Source of the DNA: Icerya purchasi
Lineage: Eukaryota > Arthropoda > Insecta > Hemiptera > Monophlebidae
Length of the DNA: 64,000 bases
Direction of reading: 5' to 3'
NCBI GenBank assembly: GCA_039619475.1
Contig: CM077115.1
Span: forward strand, 591,939,643 to 592,003,642
A program made the position numbers and the translations under genes. The number at the start of each line of letters is the position of its first letter. Position 1 is the first letter of the stretch. Below the pieces are notes generated by a model. It ran no database searches. It was given only the letters and a program-made list of their open reading frames with translations, and was not told the origin of the DNA. Positions 43,496 through 55,505 of the stretch are shown here, piece by piece.

Positions 43496-44446
43496 TCATA
43501 CTTGAACTGAACATTCACCACAACATTCAAAAATTTCTTGTATATATGTATAGAATGATCTAATTTTTGATTTAAATTTTTTCTGCAAATTTAGTGTATC
43601 GAATAAATTACAGGGTAATATTGATATTGCAGCCCCACAGTCAACTTGTAATTTAACTGGCTGGCCATCTAAATAAACAGTTGCATAATAGCGATCAGAA
43701 TTAGAATTACAATTTTTAATATTATAAATATCAGATATAGGTATAGGTTCTACAAAATTAGATTCACTATTATGTTTTTTCTGGTTAGATTTCGATTTCA
43801 TGAGTGTTGAGATGCATACTTTCTCAACATGGCCTTTCTTATTACAGCTTTTACATGAAAGTGTATTTTTATCACGTTTGCAGTCTTTTGCAAGATGATT
43901 ATCATATCCGCAATACATACATAATCTGTCAATTCCAAGGTGTTGATAATTAATTTTTCGCTTAAACGAGTTCGATCGCGCACGATTTTGATAATTTTGA
44001 TTTAATCGAGTTTGGCTTTGGTGCCTCTGGTAGTTAAAATTACGATTTTTCGAACGAGGTTTATGTGTTGATATTTTATTAACTTCAGTAGGTGATGATA
44101 CTGGTCGATTATTAGCTATTTCTTTTGATACATTAATAGCAACCTCATGTGTTAACGCTACTTCTTTAATATCTTTGAAGGTTTTTTTATTTGATTGTAT
44201 AGCTTTTTGTCGCATATTTTCATCTCTTAATCCTCGTATAAATTGTGATAGCAAAAATATGTCAGAAATATCAGCCTCACATTTTGGACAATATAATTCA
44301 CATTTAGTTATATACTTCTGTAACTCGCCGATGTAGTCTGTTACTGATTCGTGGCTTTTTTGTAATGCTGATAAAAATTTATGTCGTTGTAGTAATGCAT
44401 TTTTTTGGTGGACATCGCTCTGCAGTATATCGTTTAACAATTTCAC
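43496..44446 (-). CDS. gag: Gag C-terminal half plus truncated retropepsin, unit U20
   Basis: Majority protein form, with the same silent marker at Asp173 as U19. Confidence 0.82.
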   Translation of the reverse strand: MKLLNDILQSDVHQKNALLQRHKFLSALQKSHESVTDYIGELQKYITKCELYCPKCEADISDIFLLSQFIRGLRDENMRQKAIQSNKKTFKDIKEVALTHEVAINVSKEIANNRPVSSPTEVNKISTHKPRSKNRNFNYQRHQSQTRLNQNYQNRARSNSFKRKINYQHLGIDRLCMYCGYDNHLAKDCKRDKNTLSCKSCNKKGHVEKVCISTLMKSKSNQKKHNSESNFVEPIPISDIYNIKNCNSNSDRYYATVYLDGQPVKLQVDCGAAISILPCNLFDTLNLQKKFKSKIRSFYTYIQEIFECCGECSVQV

Positions 44447-44807
44447 TATATGATGTATCCGTCACTTTATCTGGTGCTAACATATTTACAATTTTAGAAT
44501 AATGTTCAGGACCTATCGAATTGAGTAATGTTTGCTGTTTATCTATATCAGATGCGATATCAGCTACATTGAAATATATCTCTAATCGTTCTATATATTG
44601 TTTGAAATTCTCTCTTGATTCGTCAAATGTTTCAAATTTGTAATCTTTTGTTTCTCGCATTTTAGATATAGAAGACGAAGGTTTGTTTATTAACTGTTTA
44701 ACTAAATTCATATATTCCATTTGCATTTTCATTTGCTTCTCTAATATTGATTCTAAATCTTTAACATCGACAACTGCCGTGTTGGTTTCCGGGTTTGAAT
44801 CTGTCAT
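44379..44807 (-). CDS. gag: Gag N-terminal half, unit U20
   Basis: Majority form. Confidence 0.8.
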   Translation of the reverse strand: MTDSNPETNTAVVDVKDLESILEKQMKMQMEYMNLVKQLINKPSSSISKMRETKDYKFETFDESRENFKQYIERLEIYFNVADIASDIDKQQTLLNSIGPEHYSKIVNMLAPDKVTDTSYSEIVKRYTAERCPPKKCITTTT

Positions 44808-45708
44808 TTTATATGTTTAATATGAATATATAAACAGGAGCCGTTTACGTGTAATAATAATAATTTTTGTACTCACAGATAATAAGTCCGCTTAAAATTA
44901 TTTGATCGTAAATGGTATTGATAATCGTCTTCCGCGCACAAAAAAAAGTTATCACTGTATACTTAGAAAAAACAGTAAACCAACCATTCTCGTCGCCACT
45001 TTTATGTCTTGAATTTGATACTTGATTATATAATTAAGATACGTGAGTTCATATTGATAAAAAACATGATTCTTTTAACATTACATTTGATTATCGTTTT
45101 ATATAGAAAAAAGTAACATAAGTACAAGAATACATAAGTACATGATACATGATAGAATGAATAACAATAATATATATATATATACTAACCCGATCACGAT
45201 ATATATGGATATAATAATTGATACTAAATAATATGTTACATAATAAAATGAAAATACATAACAACTAATATTATTTTCATAAAAATTTTAATAAAGCCAA
45301 TAAGGAAGAAGCTTTTCTTGTTTTGTTTAATAATGAAGCGAGCGGCTCATAAAAAAATAATAATAATTAGAAAAATCGACTCGACAATACTTGATGGGTG
45401 TTTTGTAGAGGACAAGAAAAAGTAAAGAAGTAAGTTGAAAAACAGAAGCGATTAATTAATTTTCTACTGTGAAATAGTATTTAATAAAAAAAGGAAAAGA
45501 ACCATCAACGGCTACAACCACTTTGTAATTAACATGTTTATTAGTCACAAAACACGTTTTAACCGAAATTAAATTGATGGAATTGATTTCCTGCTGTTCC
45601 CCATCGCAATCACAATCGTAATGGTCGTATCCAATCTCTTCCCATAATTGCTGCTCGATTATTCTCATTTGTGATATAAAAGATTCCCTGTATAGAGCGG
45701 TTTTTGAA

Positions 45709-46659
45709 TCATACTTGAACTGAACATTCACCACAACATTCAAAAATTTCTTGTATATATGTATAGAATGATCTAATTTTTGATTTAAATTTTTTCTGCA
45801 AATTTAGTGTATCGAATAAATTACAGGGTAATATTGATATTGCAGCCCCACAGTCAACTTGTAATTTAACTGGCTGGCCATCTAAATAAACAGTTGCATA
45901 ATAGCGATCAGAATTAGAATTACAATTTTTAATATTATAAATATCAGATATAGGTATAGGTTCTACAAAATTAGATTCACTATTATGTTTTTTCTGGTTA
46001 GATTTCGATTTCATGAGTGTTGAGATGCATACTTTCTCAACATGGCCTTTCTTATTACAGCTTTTACATGAAAGTGTATTTTTATCACGTTTGCAGTCTT
46101 TTGCAAGATGATTATCATATCCGCAATACATACATAATCTATCAATTCCAAGGTGTTGATAATTAATTTTTCGCTTAAACGAGTTCGATCGCGCACGATT
46201 TTGATAATTTTGATTTAATCGAGTTTGGCTTTGGTGCCTCTGGTAGTTAAAATTACGATTTTTCGAACGAGGTTTATGTGTTGATATTTTATTAACTTCA
46301 GTAGGTGATGATACTGGTCGATTATTAGCTATTTCTTTTGATACATTAATAGCAACCTCATGTGTTAACGCTACTTCTTTAATATCTTTGAAGGTTTTTT
46401 TATTTGATTGTATAGCTTTTTGTCGCATATTTTCATCTCTTAATCCTCGTATAAATTGTGATAGCAAAAATATGTCAGAAATATCAGCCTCACATTTTGG
46501 ACAATATAATTCACATTTAGTTATATACTTCTGTAACTCGCCGATGTAGTCTGTTACTGATTCGTGGCTTTTTTGTAATGCTGATAAAAATTTATGTCGT
46601 TGTAGTAATGCATTTTTTTGGTGGACATCGCTCTGCAGTATATCGTTTAACAATTTCAC
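45709..46659 (-). CDS. gag: Gag C-terminal half plus truncated retropepsin, unit U21
   Basis: Majority protein form; the Asp173 codon is GAT, unlike its neighbours on both sides. Confidence 0.82.
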   Translation of the reverse strand: MKLLNDILQSDVHQKNALLQRHKFLSALQKSHESVTDYIGELQKYITKCELYCPKCEADISDIFLLSQFIRGLRDENMRQKAIQSNKKTFKDIKEVALTHEVAINVSKEIANNRPVSSPTEVNKISTHKPRSKNRNFNYQRHQSQTRLNQNYQNRARSNSFKRKINYQHLGIDRLCMYCGYDNHLAKDCKRDKNTLSCKSCNKKGHVEKVCISTLMKSKSNQKKHNSESNFVEPIPISDIYNIKNCNSNSDRYYATVYLDGQPVKLQVDCGAAISILPCNLFDTLNLQKKFKSKIRSFYTYIQEIFECCGECSVQV

Positions 46660-47020
46660 TATATGATGTATCCGTCACTTTATCTGGTGCTAACATATTT
46701 ACAATTTTAGAATAATGTTCAGGACCTATCGAATTGAGTAATGTTTGCTGTTTATCTATATCAGATGCGATATCAGCTACATTGAAATATATCTCTAATC
46801 GTTCTATATATTGTTTGAAATTCTCTCTTGATTCGTCAAATGTTTCAAATTTGTAATCTTTTGTTTCTCGCATTTTAGATATAGAAGACGAAGGTTTGTT
46901 TATTAACTGTTTAACTAAATTCATATATTCCATTTGCATTTTCATTTGCTTCTCTAATATTGATTCTAAATCTTTAACATCGACAACTGCCGTGTTGGTT
47001 TCCGGGTTTGAATCTGTCAT
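46592..47020 (-). CDS. gag: Gag N-terminal half, unit U21
   Basis: Majority form. Confidence 0.8.
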   Translation of the reverse strand: MTDSNPETNTAVVDVKDLESILEKQMKMQMEYMNLVKQLINKPSSSISKMRETKDYKFETFDESRENFKQYIERLEIYFNVADIASDIDKQQTLLNSIGPEHYSKIVNMLAPDKVTDTSYSEIVKRYTAERCPPKKCITTTT

Positions 47021-47921
47021 TTTATATGTTTAATATGAATATATAAACAGGAGCCGTTTACGTGTAATAATAATAATTTTTGTACTCACAGATAATAAGT
47101 CCGCTTAAAATTATTTGATCGTAAATGGTATTGATAATCGTCTTCCACGCACAAAAATAAGTTATCACTGTATACTTAGAAAAAACAGTAAACCAACCAT
47201 TCTCGTCGCCACTTTTATGTCTTGAATTTGATACTTGATTATATAATTAAGATACGTGAGTTCATATTGATAAAAAACATGATTCTTTTAACATTACATT
47301 TGATTATCGTTTTATATAGAAAAAAGTAACATAAGTACAAGAATACATAAGTACATGATACATGATAGAATGAATAACAATAATATATATATATATACTA
47401 ACCCGATCACGATATATATGGATATAATAATTGATACTAAATAATATGTTACATAATAAAATGAAAATACATAACAACTAATATTATTTTCATAAAAATT
47501 TTAATAAAGCCAATAAGGAAGAAGCTTTTCTTGTTTTGTTTAATAATGAAGCGAGCGGCTCATAAAAAAATAATAATAATTAGAAAAATCGACTCGACAA
47601 TACTTGATGGGTGTTTTGTAGAGGACAAGAAAAAGTAAAGAAGTAAGTTGAAAAACAGAAGCGATTAATTAATTTTCTACTGTGAAATAGTATTTAATAA
47701 AAAAAGGAAAAGAACCATCAACGGCTACAACCACTTTGTAATTAACATGTTTATTAGTCACAAAACACGTTTTAACCGAAATTAAATTGATGGAATTGAT
47801 TTCCTGCTGTTCCCCATCGCAATCACAATCGTAATGGTCGTATCCAATCTCTTCCCATAATTGCTGCTCGATTATTCTCATTTGTGATATAAAAGATTCC
47901 CTGTATAGAGCGGTTTTTGAA

Positions 47922-48872
47922 TCATACTTGAACTGAACATTCACCACAACATTCAAAAATTTCTTGTATATATGTATAGAATGATCTAATTTTTGATTTA
48001 AATTTTTTCTGCAAATTTAGTGTACCGAATAAATTACAGGGTAATATTGATATTGCAGCCCCACAGTCAACTTGTAATTTAACTGGCTGGCCATCTAAAT
48101 AAACAGTTGCATAATAGCGATCAGAATTAGAATTACAATTTTTAATATTATAAATATCAGATATAGGTATAGGTTCTACAAAATTAGATTCACTATTATG
48201 TTTTTTCTGGTTAGATTTCGATTTCATGAGTGTTGAGATGCATACTTTCTCAACATGGCCTTTCTTATTACAGCTTTTACATGAAAGTATATTTTTATCA
48301 CGTTTGCAGTCTTTTGCAAGATGATTATCATATCCGCAATACATACATAATCTGTCAATTCCAAGGTGTTGATAATTAATTTTTCGCTTAAACGAGTTCG
48401 ATCGCGCACGATTTTGATAATTTTGATTTAATCGAGTTTGGCTTTGGTGCCTCTGGTAGTTAAAATTACGATTTTTCGAACGAGGTTTATGTGTTGATAT
48501 TTTATTAACTTCAGTAGGTGATGATACTGGTCGATTATTAGCTATTTCTTTTGATACATTAATAGCAACCTCATGTGTTAACGCTACTTCTTTAATATCT
48601 TTGAAGGTTTTTTTATTTGATTGTATAGCTTTTTGTCGCATATTTTCATCTCTTAATCCTCGTATAAATTGTGATAGCAAAAATATGTCAGAAATATCAG
48701 CCTCACATTTTGGACAATATAATTCACATTTAGTTATATACTTCTGTAACTCGCCGATGTAGTCTGTTACTGATTCGTGGCTTTTTTGTAATGCTGATAA
48801 AAATTTATGTCGTTGTAGTAATGCATTTTTTTGGTGGACATCGCTCTGCAGTATATCGTTTAACAATTTCAC
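47922..48872 (-). CDS. gag: Gag C-terminal half plus truncated retropepsin, unit U22
   Basis: Asp283-to-Gly, and a private Thr195-to-Ile between the zinc knuckles. Confidence 0.82.
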   Translation of the reverse strand: MKLLNDILQSDVHQKNALLQRHKFLSALQKSHESVTDYIGELQKYITKCELYCPKCEADISDIFLLSQFIRGLRDENMRQKAIQSNKKTFKDIKEVALTHEVAINVSKEIANNRPVSSPTEVNKISTHKPRSKNRNFNYQRHQSQTRLNQNYQNRARSNSFKRKINYQHLGIDRLCMYCGYDNHLAKDCKRDKNILSCKSCNKKGHVEKVCISTLMKSKSNQKKHNSESNFVEPIPISDIYNIKNCNSNSDRYYATVYLDGQPVKLQVDCGAAISILPCNLFGTLNLQKKFKSKIRSFYTYIQEIFECCGECSVQV

Positions 48873-49233
48873 TATATGATGTATCCGTCACTTTATCTGG
48901 TGCTAACATATTTACAATTTTAGAATAATGTTCAGGACCTATCGAATTGAGTAATGTTTGCTGTTTATCTATATCAGATGCGATATCAGCTACATTGAAA
49001 TATATCTCTAATCGTTCTATATATTGTTTGAAATTCTCTCTTGATTCGTCAAATGTTTCAAATTTGTAATCTTTTGTTTCTCGCATTTTAGATATAGAAG
49101 ACGAAGGTTTGTTTATTAACTGTTTAACTAAATTCATATATTCCATTTGCATTTTCATTTGCTTCTCTAATATTGATTCTAAATCTTTAACATCGACAAC
49201 TGCCGTGTTGGTTTCCGGGTTTGAATCTGTCAT
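48805..49233 (-). CDS. gag: Gag N-terminal half, unit U22
   Basis: Majority form. Confidence 0.8.
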   Translation of the reverse strand: MTDSNPETNTAVVDVKDLESILEKQMKMQMEYMNLVKQLINKPSSSISKMRETKDYKFETFDESRENFKQYIERLEIYFNVADIASDIDKQQTLLNSIGPEHYSKIVNMLAPDKVTDTSYSEIVKRYTAERCPPKKCITTTT

Positions 49234-50132
49234 TTTATATGTTTAATATGAATATATAAACAGGAGCCGTTTACGTGTAATAATAATAATTTTTGTACTC
49301 ACAGATAATAAGTCCGCTTAAAATTATTTGATCGTAAATGGTATTGATAATCGTCTTCCGCGCACAAAAAAAAGTTATCACTGTATACTTAGAAAAAACA
49401 GTAAACCAACCATTCTCGTCGCCACTTTTATGTCTTGAATTTGATACTTGATTATATAATTAAGATACGTGAGTTCATATTGATAAAAAACATGATTCTT
49501 TTAACATTACATTTGATTATCGTTTTATATAGAAAAAAGTAACATAAGTACAAGAATACATAAGTACATGATACATGATAGAATGAATAACAATAATATA
49601 TATATATATACTAACCCGATCACGATATATCGATATAATAATTGATACTAAATAATATGTTACATAATAAAATGAAAATACATAACAACTAATATTATTT
49701 TCATAAAAATTTTAATAAAGCCAATAAGGAAGAAGCTTTTCTTGTTTTGTTTAATAATGAAGCGAGCGGCTCATAAAAAAATAATAATAATTAGAAAAAT
49801 CGACTCGACAATACTTGATGGGTGTTTTGTAGAGGACAAGAAAAAGTAAAGAAGTAAGTTGAAAAACAGAAGCGATTAATTAATTTTCTACTGTGAAATA
49901 GTATTTAATAAAAAAAGGAAAAGAACCATCAACGGCTACAACCACTTTGTAATTAACATGTTTATTAGTCACAAAACACGTTTTAACCGAAATTAAATTG
50001 ATGGAATTGATTTCCTGCTGTTCCCCATCGCAATCACAATCGTAATGGTCGTATCCAATCTCTTCCCATAATTGCTGCTCGATTATTCTCATTTGTGATA
50101 TAAAAGATTCCCTGTATAGAGCGGTTTTTGAA

Positions 50133-51083
50133 TCATACTTGAACTGAACATTCACCACAACATTCAAAAATTTCTTGTATATATGTATAGAATGATCTAA
50201 TTTTTGATTTAAATTTTTTCTGCAAATTTAGTGTATCGAATAAATTACAGGGTAATATTGATATTGCAGCCCCACAGTCAACTTGTAATTTAACTGGCTG
50301 GCCATCTAAATAAACAGTTGCATAATAGCGATCAGAATTAGAATTACAATTTTTAATATTATAAATATCAGATATAGGTATAGGTTCTACAAAATTAGAT
50401 TCACTATTATGTTTTTTCTGGTTAGATTTCGATTTCATGAGTGTTGAGATGCATACTTTCTCAACATGGCCTTTCTTATTACAGCTTTTACATGAAAGTG
50501 TATTTTTATCACGTTTGCAGTCTTTTGCAAGATGATTATCATATCCGCAATACATACATAATCTGTCAATTCCAAGGTGTTGATAATTAATTTTTCGCTT
50601 AAACGAGTTCGATCGCGCACGATTTTGATAATTTTGATTTAATCGAGTTTGGCTTTGGTGCCTCTGGTAGTTAAAATTACGATTTTTCGAACGAGGTTTA
50701 TGTGTTGATATTTTATTAACTTCAGTAGGTGATGATACTGGTCGATTATTAGCTATTTCTTTTGATACATTAATAGCAACCTCATGTGTTAACGCTACTT
50801 CTTTAATATCTTTGAAGGTTTTTTTATTTGATTGTATAGCTTTTTGTCGCATATTTTCATCTCTTAATCCTCGTATAAATTGTGATAGCAAAAATATGTC
50901 AGAAATATCAGCCTCACATTTTGGACAATATAATTCACATTTAGTTATATACTTCTGTAACTCGCCGATGTAGTCTGTTACTGATTCGTGGCTTTTTTGT
51001 AATGCTGATAAAAATTTATGTCGTTGTAGTAATGCATTTTTTTGGTGGACATCGCTCTGCAGTATATCGTTTAACAATTTCAC
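50133..51083 (-). CDS. gag: Gag C-terminal half plus truncated retropepsin, unit U23
   Basis: Majority protein form. Confidence 0.82.
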   Translation of the reverse strand: MKLLNDILQSDVHQKNALLQRHKFLSALQKSHESVTDYIGELQKYITKCELYCPKCEADISDIFLLSQFIRGLRDENMRQKAIQSNKKTFKDIKEVALTHEVAINVSKEIANNRPVSSPTEVNKISTHKPRSKNRNFNYQRHQSQTRLNQNYQNRARSNSFKRKINYQHLGIDRLCMYCGYDNHLAKDCKRDKNTLSCKSCNKKGHVEKVCISTLMKSKSNQKKHNSESNFVEPIPISDIYNIKNCNSNSDRYYATVYLDGQPVKLQVDCGAAISILPCNLFDTLNLQKKFKSKIRSFYTYIQEIFECCGECSVQV

Positions 51084-51444
51084 TATATGATGTATCCGTC
51101 ACTTTATCTGGTGCTAACATATTTACAATTTTAGAATAATGTTCAGGACCTATCGAATTGAGTAATGTTTGCTGTTTATCTATATCAGATGCGATATCAG
51201 CTACATTGAAATATATCTCTAATCGTTCTATATATTGTTTGAAATTCTCTCTTGATTCGTCAAATGTTTCAAATTTGTAATCTTTTGCTTCTCGCATTTT
51301 AGATATAGAAGACGAAGGTTTGTTTATTAACTGTTTAACTAAATTCATATATTCCATTTGCATTTTCATTTGCTTCTCTAATATTGATTCTAAATCTTTA
51401 ACATCGACAACTGCCGTGTTGGTTTCCGGGTTTGAATCTGTCAT
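51016..51444 (-). CDS. gag: Gag N-terminal half, unit U23
   Basis: Ala53 with Asp83, a combination found only in U23 and U24. Confidence 0.8.
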   Translation of the reverse strand: MTDSNPETNTAVVDVKDLESILEKQMKMQMEYMNLVKQLINKPSSSISKMREAKDYKFETFDESRENFKQYIERLEIYFNVADIASDIDKQQTLLNSIGPEHYSKIVNMLAPDKVTDTSYSEIVKRYTAERCPPKKCITTTT

Positions 51445-52343
51445 TTTATATGTTTAATATGAATATATAAACAGGAGCCGTTTACGTGTAATAATAATAA
51501 TTTTTGTACTCACAGATAATAAGTCCGCTTAAAATTATTTGATCGTAAATGGTATTGATAATCGTCTTCCGCGCACAAAAAAAAGTTATCACTGTATACT
51601 TAGAAAAAACAGTAAACCAACCATTCTCGTCGCCACTTTTATGTCTTGAATTTGATACTTGATTATATAATTAAGATACGTGAGTTCATATTGATAAAAA
51701 ACATGATTCTTTTAACATTACATTTGATTATCGTTTTATATAGAAAAAAGTAACATAAGTACAAGAATACATAAGTACATGATACATGATAGAATGAATA
51801 ACAATAATATATATATATCTACTAACCCGATCACGATATATCGATATAATAATTGATACTAAATAATATGTTACATAATAAAATGAAAATACATAACAAC
51901 TAATATTATTTTCATAAAAATTTTAATAAAGCCAATAAGGAAGAAGCTTTTCTTGTTTTGTTTAATAATGAAGCGAGCGGCTCATAAAAAAATAATAATA
52001 ATTAGAAAAATCGACTCGACAATACTTGATGGGTGTTTTGTAGAGGACAAGAAAAAGTAAAGAAGTAAGTTGAAAAACAGAAGCGATTAATTAATTTTCT
52101 ACTGTGAAATAGTATTTAATAAAAAAAGGAAAAGAACCATCAACGGCTACAACCACTTTGTAATTAACATGTTTATTAGTCACAAAACACGTTTTAACCG
52201 AAATTAAATTGATGGAATTGATTTCCTGCTGTTCCCCATCGCAATCACAATCGTAATGGTCGTATCCAATCTCTTCCCATAATTGCTGCTCGATTATTCT
52301 CATTTGTGATATAAAAGATTCCCTGTATAGAGCGGTTTTTGAA

Positions 52344-53294
52344 TCATACTTGAACTGAACATTCACCACAACATTCAAAAATTTCTTGTATATATGTATA
52401 GAATGATCTAATTTTTGATTTAAATTTTTTCTGCAAATTTAGTGTATCGAATAAATTACAGGGTAATATTGATATTGCAGCCCCACAGTCAACTTGTAAT
52501 TTAACTGGCTGGCCATCTAAATAAACAGTTGCATAATAGCGATCAGAATTAGAATTACAATTTTTAATATTATAAATATCAGATATAGGTATAGGTTCTA
52601 CAAAATTAGATTCACTATTATGTTTTTTCTGGTTAGATTTCGATTTCATGAGTGTTGAGATGCATACTTTCTCAACATGGCCTTTCTTATTACAGCTTTT
52701 ACATGAAAGTGTATTTTTATCACGTTTGCAGTCTTTTGCAAGATGATTATCATATCCGCAATACATACATAATCTGTCAATTCCAAGGTGTTGATAATTA
52801 ATTTTTCGCTTAAACGAGTTCGATCGCGCACGATTTTGATAATTTTGATTTAATCGAGTTTGGCTTTGGTGCCTCTGGTAGTTAAAATTACGATTTTTCG
52901 AACGAGGTTTATGTGTTGATATTTTATTAACTTCAGTAGGTGATGATACTGGTCGATTATTAGCTATTTCTTTTGATACATTAATAGCAACCTCATGTGT
53001 TAACGCTACTTCTTTAATATCTTTGAAGGTTTTTTTATTTGATTGTATAGCTTTTTGTCGCATATTTTCATCTCTTAATCCTCGTATAAATTGTGATAGC
53101 AAAAATATGTCAGAAATATCAGCCTCACATTTTGGACAATATAATTCACATTTAGTTATATACTTCTGTAACTCGCCGATGTAGTCTGTTACTGATTCGT
53201 GGCTTTTTTGTAATGCTGATAAAAATTTATGTCGTTGTAGTAATGCATTTTTTTGGTGGACATCGCTCTGCAGTATATCGTTTAACAATTTCAC
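52344..53294 (-). CDS. gag: Gag C-terminal half plus truncated retropepsin, unit U24
   Basis: Majority protein form. Confidence 0.82.
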   Translation of the reverse strand: MKLLNDILQSDVHQKNALLQRHKFLSALQKSHESVTDYIGELQKYITKCELYCPKCEADISDIFLLSQFIRGLRDENMRQKAIQSNKKTFKDIKEVALTHEVAINVSKEIANNRPVSSPTEVNKISTHKPRSKNRNFNYQRHQSQTRLNQNYQNRARSNSFKRKINYQHLGIDRLCMYCGYDNHLAKDCKRDKNTLSCKSCNKKGHVEKVCISTLMKSKSNQKKHNSESNFVEPIPISDIYNIKNCNSNSDRYYATVYLDGQPVKLQVDCGAAISILPCNLFDTLNLQKKFKSKIRSFYTYIQEIFECCGECSVQV

Positions 53295-53655
53295 TATATG
53301 ATGTATCCGTCACTTTATCTGGTGCTAACATATTTACAATTTTAGAATAATGTTCAGGACCTATCGAATTGAGTAATGTTTGCTGTTTATCTATATCAGA
53401 TGCGATATCAGCTACATTGAAATATATCTCTAATCGTTCTATATATTGTTTGAAATTCTCTCTTGATTCGTCAAATGTTTCAAATTTGTAATCTTTTGCT
53501 TCTCGCATTTTAGATATAGAAGACGAAGGTTTGTTTATTAACTGTTTAACTAAATTCATATATTCCATTTGCATTTTCATTTGCTTCTCTAATATTGATT
53601 CTAAATCTTTAACATCGACAACTGCCGTGTTGGTTTCCGGGTTTGAATCTGTCAT
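53227..53655 (-). CDS. gag: Gag N-terminal half, unit U24
   Basis: Ala53 with Asp83. Confidence 0.8.
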   Translation of the reverse strand: MTDSNPETNTAVVDVKDLESILEKQMKMQMEYMNLVKQLINKPSSSISKMREAKDYKFETFDESRENFKQYIERLEIYFNVADIASDIDKQQTLLNSIGPEHYSKIVNMLAPDKVTDTSYSEIVKRYTAERCPPKKCITTTT

Positions 53656-54554
53656 TTTATATGTTTAATATGAATATATAAACAGGAGCCGTTTACGTGT
53701 AATAATAATAATTTTTGTACTCACAGATAATAAGTCCGCTTAAAATTATTTGATCGTAAATGGTATTGATAATCGTCTTCCGCGCACAAAAAAAAGTTAT
53801 CACTGTATACTTAGAAAAAACAGTAAACCAACCATTCTCGTCGCCACTTTTATGTCTTGAATTTGATACTTGATTATATAATTAAGATACGTGAGTTCAT
53901 ATTGATAAAAAACATGATTCTTTTAACATTACATTTGATTATCGTTTTATATAGAAAAAAGTAACATAAGTACAAGAATACATAAGTACATGATACATGA
54001 TAGAATGAATAACAATAATATATATATATCTACTAACCCGATCACGATATATCGATATAATAATTGATACTAAATAATATGTTACATAATAAAATGAAAA
54101 TACATAACAACTAATATTATTTTCATAAAAATTTTAATAAAGCCAATAAGGAAGAAGCTTTTCTTGTTTTGTTTAATAATGAAGCGAGCGGCTCATAAAA
54201 AAATAATAATAATTAGAAAAATCGACTCGACAATACTTGATGGGTGTTTTGTAGAGGACAAGAAAAAGTAAAGAAGTAAGTTGAAAAACAGAAGCGATTA
54301 ATTAATTTTCTACTGTGAAATAGTATTTAATAAAAAAAGGAAAAGAACCATCAACGGCTACAACCACTTTGTAATTAACATGTTTATTAGTCACAAAACA
54401 CGTTTTAACCGAAATTAAATTGATGGAATTGATTTCCTGCTGTTCCCCATCGCAATCACAATCGTAATGGTCGTATCCAATCTCTTCCCATAATTGCTGC
54501 TCGATTATTCTCATTTGTGATATAAAAGATTCCCTGTATAGAGCGGTTTTTGAA

Positions 54555-55505
54555 TCATACTTGAACTGAACATTCACCACAACATTCAAAAATTTCTTGT
54601 ATATATGTATAGAATGATCTAATTTTTGATTTAAATTTTTTCTGCAAATTTAGTGTATCGAATAAATTACAGGGTAATATTGATATTGCAGCCCCACAGT
54701 CAACTTGTAATTTAACTGGCTGGCCATCTAAATAAACAGTTGCATAATAGCGATCAGAATTAGAATTACAATTTTTAATATTATAAATATCAGATATAGG
54801 TATAGGTTCTACAAAATTAGATTCACTATTATGTTTTTTCTGGTTAGATTTCGATTTCATGAGTGTTGAGATGCATACTTTCTCAACATGGCCTTTCTTA
54901 TTACAGCTTTTACATGAAAGTGTATTTTTATCACGTTTGCAGTCTTTTGCAAGATGATTATCATATCCGCAATACATACATAATCTGTCAATTCCAAGGT
55001 GTTGATAATTAATTTTTCGCTTAAACGAGTTCGATCGCGCACGATTTTGATAATTTTGATTTAATCGAGTTTGGCTTTGGTGCCTCTGGTAGTTAAAATT
55101 ACGATTTTTCGAACGAGGTTTATGTGTTGATATTTTATTAACTTCAGTAGGTGATGATACTGGTCGATTATTAGCTATTTCTTTTGATACATTAATAGCA
55201 ACCTCATGTGTTAACGCTACTTCTTTAATATCTTTGAAGGTTTTTTTATTTGATTGTATAGCTTTTTGTCGCATATTTTCATCTCTTAATCCTCGTATAA
55301 ATTGTGATAGCAAAAATATGTCAGAAATATCAGCCTCACATTTTGGACAATATAATTCACATTTAGTTATATACTTCTGTAACTCGCCGATGTAGTCTGT
55401 TACTGATTCGTGGCTTTTTTGTAATGCTGATAAAAATTTATGTCGTTGTAGTAATGCATTTTTTTGGTGGACATCGCTCTGCAGTATATCGTTTAACAAT
55501 TTCAC
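54555..55505 (-). CDS. gag: Gag C-terminal half plus truncated retropepsin, unit U25
   Basis: Majority protein form. Confidence 0.82.
   Translation of the reverse strand: MKLLNDILQSDVHQKNALLQRHKFLSALQKSHESVTDYIGELQKYITKCELYCPKCEADISDIFLLSQFIRGLRDENMRQKAIQSNKKTFKDIKEVALTHEVAINVSKEIANNRPVSSPTEVNKISTHKPRSKNRNFNYQRHQSQTRLNQNYQNRARSNSFKRKINYQHLGIDRLCMYCGYDNHLAKDCKRDKNTLSCKSCNKKGHVEKVCISTLMKSKSNQKKHNSESNFVEPIPISDIYNIKNCNSNSDRYYATVYLDGQPVKLQVDCGAAISILPCNLFDTLNLQKKFKSKIRSFYTYIQEIFECCGECSVQV

Larger units (their letters stand above)
43236..45455 (-). repeat. Unit U20, 2220 bp
   Basis: Last of the four-unit run with both indels. Primer site 44983-44998. Confidence 0.95.
45456..47668 (-). repeat. Unit U21, 2213 bp
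   Basis: Has the 2-bp promoter gain (near 47412) without the 7-bp tail duplication, so the usual linkage is broken here. Private leader changes near 47147 and 47158. Primer site 47196-47211. Confidence 0.95.
47669..49879 (-). repeat. Unit U22, 2211 bp
   Basis: No length indels. Primer site 49409-49424. Confidence 0.95.
49880..52090 (-). repeat. Unit U23, 2211 bp
   Basis: The (TA)n tract is interrupted as ATATCTACTAAC near 51814, a marker limited to U23-U25. Primer site 51620-51635. Confidence 0.95.
52091..54301 (-). repeat. Unit U24, 2211 bp
   Basis: Same interrupted (TA)n tract (near 54030) as U23; I see no difference from U23. Primer site 53831-53846. Confidence 0.95.
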
